NCBI GenBank assembly: GCA_028281535.1
Contig: JANQJS010000003.1
Span: 124,001 to 188,000, forward strand
Direction of reading: 5' to 3'
Length of the DNA: 64,000 bases
From: Sedimentisphaerales bacterium
GTDB lineage: Bacteria > Planctomycetota > Phycisphaerae > Sedimentisphaerales > SM23-30
A program made the translations under genes and the position numbers. Shown here piece by piece: positions 61,388-64,000 of this stretch (its first letter is position 1; each line of letters starts with the position of its first letter). The notes under the pieces are model-generated. The model was not told the origin of the DNA, did not search any database, and saw only the letters and a program-made list of their open reading frames with translations.

Positions 61388-63074
61388 ATGGTTAAGCACT
61401 TTTCTTTGTTTTGGCATAATGTTTTTCAATGGATGTTATCTATTTGATGAATATACGATGTCTGAACATATACCTTCAAATGAAAAAATATCAGAGATAG
61501 AGCCATTAGAATTAACCTCTGTCTCGTCAACAAAACCCCGTAAAGAGCCAAATCAACCTGCAGCTGAATCGCCTAAAGAGTTGTCACTGACAATCGAAGA
61601 ATCAAGAGCTCATGCACTAAGAAATAATTTAGATCTAAAAGTAAGTCTATTTACTCCGAAAATTACCGACGAATCGATTCAGCAAGCTCAAGCAAGATTT
61701 GAGCCGCTGTTTCTTTCCCAATTTAATTTTGCAAAATCTGATACACCTGCTGGTACACCTATTTCTGTGACTTTAGATTCCGATGAGAGCCAGAATTTTA
61801 ATTCCAGCGCAGGTCTGCAATTTCCATTAAAAACGGGAGGGCAGCTCCAATTTAACTCAGGGCTTAATCGTGTGAAATCGTCTGCTCAAAAAGTCGATCT
61901 ACTAGATAAAAATGGTGATCCTGTTATAGGGGATGATGATGAACCCATTCAGGTCATTATTGATGATCCTCGATATGCAACCGATTTATCAATGACATTG
62001 ACTCAGCCGCTTCTACGCGGTGCTGGTGTTAAAACGAATACCCATGAAATTCGGGTTGCCGTTTATGATTCTAAAATTGAACGAGCCAGAACGCGATTGG
62101 AAGTGATTCGTGTCTTAGCAGCTGTCGATCGAGTTTATTGGCGTTTGTATGCAGCCCGTCGTGAACAAGACGTACGAAAGCAGCAATACAAATTGGCGAA
62201 TGAACAACTCAATCGAGCAATTCGAATGGAAAAAGAAGGGCAATCTGCTGAAATTGAAGTGATTCGGGCCGAAGAAGCACTCGCCAAAAGCTGGGAAGAA
62301 ATCATCAAGTCAGACAACGCCGTTCGAGATCGTGAGCGGGAATTAAAGCAGGTCTTAAACATTTCTGGCATTGAGCTGGAGTCGGATACCACACTTCTAA
62401 TAGACACTCAACCAAACCCTTTACAATACGAAATAAACACCCAGGCATTAATTAAATTTGCCATGAAACATCGTATGGAATTACTCGTCGATGAATTAAC
62501 CATTCTAAAAAATAATAGTACCATTGATCTGCAAAAAAATGGATTACTACCATTGTTATCTTTGAATTATACTTACAATATCAATGGCTTGGGATTCGCG
62601 GCCAGCGATTCCTATGATTTACTTTCTGAAAATCGTTTTGTCGATCATCAGATTGGGCTCTCATTAGAAATTCCTTTAGGTAATAAGGATGCCCTCAGCA
62701 AATTGCGAACAGCCATCCTGCAACGTCAGCAGAATTATGCCAACAAGGAAAAAAGCCGGTTGACCGTAAAAAAAGAAGTGCTCGATGCGGCTGACCAATT
62801 GCAAACCAACTGGCAGCGTGTCGTCGCCAGTGGTAAATCCGCTATGCTTGCAGAACGGACCTATAAAGCAGAAAGACGCCAATTCGAATTAGGCCTCCAA
62901 ACATCCACACAGGTTCTCGATGCCCAAACACGTTTTGCCGATGCCCAACTTGCTGAAATCCAGGCCATCACCGAATATCAAATTTCGCAAGTCGACCTGG
63001 CCTTTGCCTCCGGTAGCCTCATCGGCGCCGCACAAATCGTCTGGAATAACGAGATAGAAAGCCTATCACAATAG
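61380..63074 (+). CDS. TolC-family outer-membrane efflux lipoprotein
   Basis: The 564-residue protein has a lipoprotein signal (lipobox FFNGC, Cys about residue 19) and two repeats of the TolC fold (about 75-310 and 330-550) with long coiled coils and GAGVKTNTHEIRVAVYD and KEVLDAADQLQTNWQRV. It forms the outer-membrane channel of the efflux system. The ATG overlaps the end of the permease gene. Confidence 0.93.
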   Translation: MNKWLSTFLCFGIMFFNGCYLFDEYTMSEHIPSNEKISEIEPLELTSVSSTKPRKEPNQPAAESPKELSLTIEESRAHALRNNLDLKVSLFTPKITDESIQQAQARFEPLFLSQFNFAKSDTPAGTPISVTLDSDESQNFNSSAGLQFPLKTGGQLQFNSGLNRVKSSAQKVDLLDKNGDPVIGDDDEPIQVIIDDPRYATDLSMTLTQPLLRGAGVKTNTHEIRVAVYDSKIERARTRLEVIRVLAAVDRVYWRLYAARREQDVRKQQYKLANEQLNRAIRMEKEGQSAEIEVIRAEEALAKSWEEIIKSDNAVRDRERELKQVLNISGIELESDTTLLIDTQPNPLQYEINTQALIKFAMKHRMELLVDELTILKNNSTIDLQKNGLLPLLSLNYTYNINGLGFAASDSYDLLSENRFVDHQIGLSLEIPLGNKDALSKLRTAILQRQQNYANKEKSRLTVKKEVLDAADQLQTNWQRVVASGKSAMLAERTYKAERRQFELGLQTSTQVLDAQTRFADAQLAEIQAITEYQISQVDLAFASGSLIGAAQIVWNNEIESLSQ

Positions 63075-63213
63075 GGTAGGGCTATGCTACGCGTTTAAGC
63101 TAAAACCATTTGATATTCACCTTCCCACGATGTATAATGCAATCTGGTTTAGATCCTCACCTGATCAGCGTACGCTACATCAGTGAGAGGGGAATGATAA
63201 ATCTGGAGGTATC

Positions 63214-64000
63214 ATGGTTCATAAGATCAAATTTTGTTGGGTTCTTTTTGTAATGTTATGCACGCAAGGTGTTTATGCAAATGACGAGTTCGCACCGTTT
63301 TGGCGTGGCTTTTCCAATACCGCCAAGATCGTTTACAATTTTGATAATCCAGCAAATTTGAATCAAGCCAGCCTAATCACCGGTCCAGACGCTGGACTTA
63401 TTACGGCAGGTGTTCTGCCTGGTTTGGAATTTGGCACACAAGCATGCCAAACAGCTGGCCAACAAGGTGTCGTTACCCAGGACAATATTCTGAGTTTCTT
63501 TACCAACGTGACCTTTGATAGTGAACACGTTATTGTACGTATACAAATTACTTCAACGTTAACAGAAATTCCCTTTATTGCCATTGAATCTGCAGAAGGA
63601 TATTTTGCTGATCCAGGATTTCAATTTTGTGATGGCATCGAAATAACAGATAATTCATATACCATTGGCCAGGCAGATCTCGGCAATGGTTTAACCACTC
63701 TGGCGTATGAAGTACTTCTAACGAATCCTTCTGGCTGTGAAAATATCCAGATTCTAATAGAAGGTATGGGGGGGGCTTGTTTGGACGAAGTCATCATCGA
63801 TACACGTCATGACCTTAGCACACTTTACAGTATTGTTGCAGCGGTTGAACCTCCAAGCGTGACCGTCATCGAAGGACAATCTTCTGTTGATATGGTGGTA
63901 ACAATAGATCCTTCCATGGGCCCAGTCACAGACAATGTGACGTTGACTTTAGATTCTTTCAGCGGCGAAGATGTCAAATTAAATAATCAATTTCCACCGC
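63214..64000 (+). CDS. Secreted protein, partial (continues beyond window)
   Basis: The first 262 codons are present. The start follows CTGGAGGT, and a signal peptide (about 1-22, ending VYA) follows. Residues about 25-190 form a beta-rich domain with scattered Cys (about 78, 143, 179, 190); VEPPSVTVIEGQSSVDMVV (about 214-232) looks like the start of a Calx-beta or Ig-like domain. I recognise no named family. It stands downstream of the efflux operon in its own transcription unit. Confidence 0.8.
   Translation, partial: MVHKIKFCWVLFVMLCTQGVYANDEFAPFWRGFSNTAKIVYNFDNPANLNQASLITGPDAGLITAGVLPGLEFGTQACQTAGQQGVVTQDNILSFFTNVTFDSEHVIVRIQITSTLTEIPFIAIESAEGYFADPGFQFCDGIEITDNSYTIGQADLGNGLTTLAYEVLLTNPSGCENIQILIEGMGGACLDEVIIDTRHDLSTLYSIVAAVEPPSVTVIEGQSSVDMVVTIDPSMGPVTDNVTLTLDSFSGEDVKLNNQFPP

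Overview
The window is a 64 kb piece of a bacterial chromosome with moderate to low GC content. It most resembles a planctomycete of the class Phycisphaerae. The pointers are a C-terminal dockerin-like pair on a secreted metalloprotease, a PEP-CTERM protein built of HAF repeats, very large LamG surface proteins, a planctomycete-style ExbB/ExbD operon with VWA and TPR partners, and AsmA/DUF481-type envelope proteins of a diderm cell. This assignment is inferred from gene style, not from a marker gene. I see no insertion sequence, prophage, CRISPR array or rRNA.

Layout. 1-1200: a metal-uptake binding protein (cut by the window edge) behind a DtxR-family repressor, with three matching palindromic operators, then a tRNA-Arg(TCG). 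1360-4197: three envelope genes (DUF481 protein, MscS channel, AsmA-like protein). 4279-6967, minus strand: miaB and a PEP-CTERM/HAF protein. 7189-13259, minus strand: a six-gene operon VWA - TPR - ExbB - ExbD - ExbD - large TPR. 13459-16950: acetolactate synthase, an LpxH-like phosphoesterase and a DUF456 protein. 17330-23518: two tandem LamG giants; two more paralogues lie at 38501-44868 on the other strand. 23663-30769: an adhesin-like protein, a zinc-ribbon/YHS-like protein with a flavoprotein-ferredoxin fusion, a small ABM-phosphoesterase-MOSC operon and an SPFH protein. 30870-36701, minus strand: a lipoprotein hydrolase, an aldehyde dehydrogenase/ThDP enzyme/ABM operon and pyruvate kinase. 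36867-38275: small membrane and secreted proteins, including a 55-codon gene.

45106-51985 (minus strand) holds an apparent cell-wall amino-sugar salvage operon: GH20 hexosaminidase, AnmK, MurQ and a sodium/solute symporter, followed by an inositol monophosphatase. 52035-56544 holds a dockerin remnant, a dockerin-bearing M10-like protease, a lipoprotein flanked by a duplicated metallo-beta-lactamase gene end, and the intact MBL/beta-CASP gene. 56861-57626 is a DUF2975-XRE regulatory pair. 58038-63074 is a complete MacAB-TolC-like efflux operon, and a secreted protein runs off the right edge.

The most interesting points are: (1) the VWA protein of the ExbBD operon carries a TonB/TolA-like N-terminal anchor with an S-x3-H motif, suggesting proton-motive-force-driven action on a VWA domain; (2) the four LamG paralogues, one of which keeps an apparently complete duplicated two-module layout; (3) gene remnants and palindromic repeats that record past rearrangements; (4) a possible structured RNA upstream of the efflux operon.
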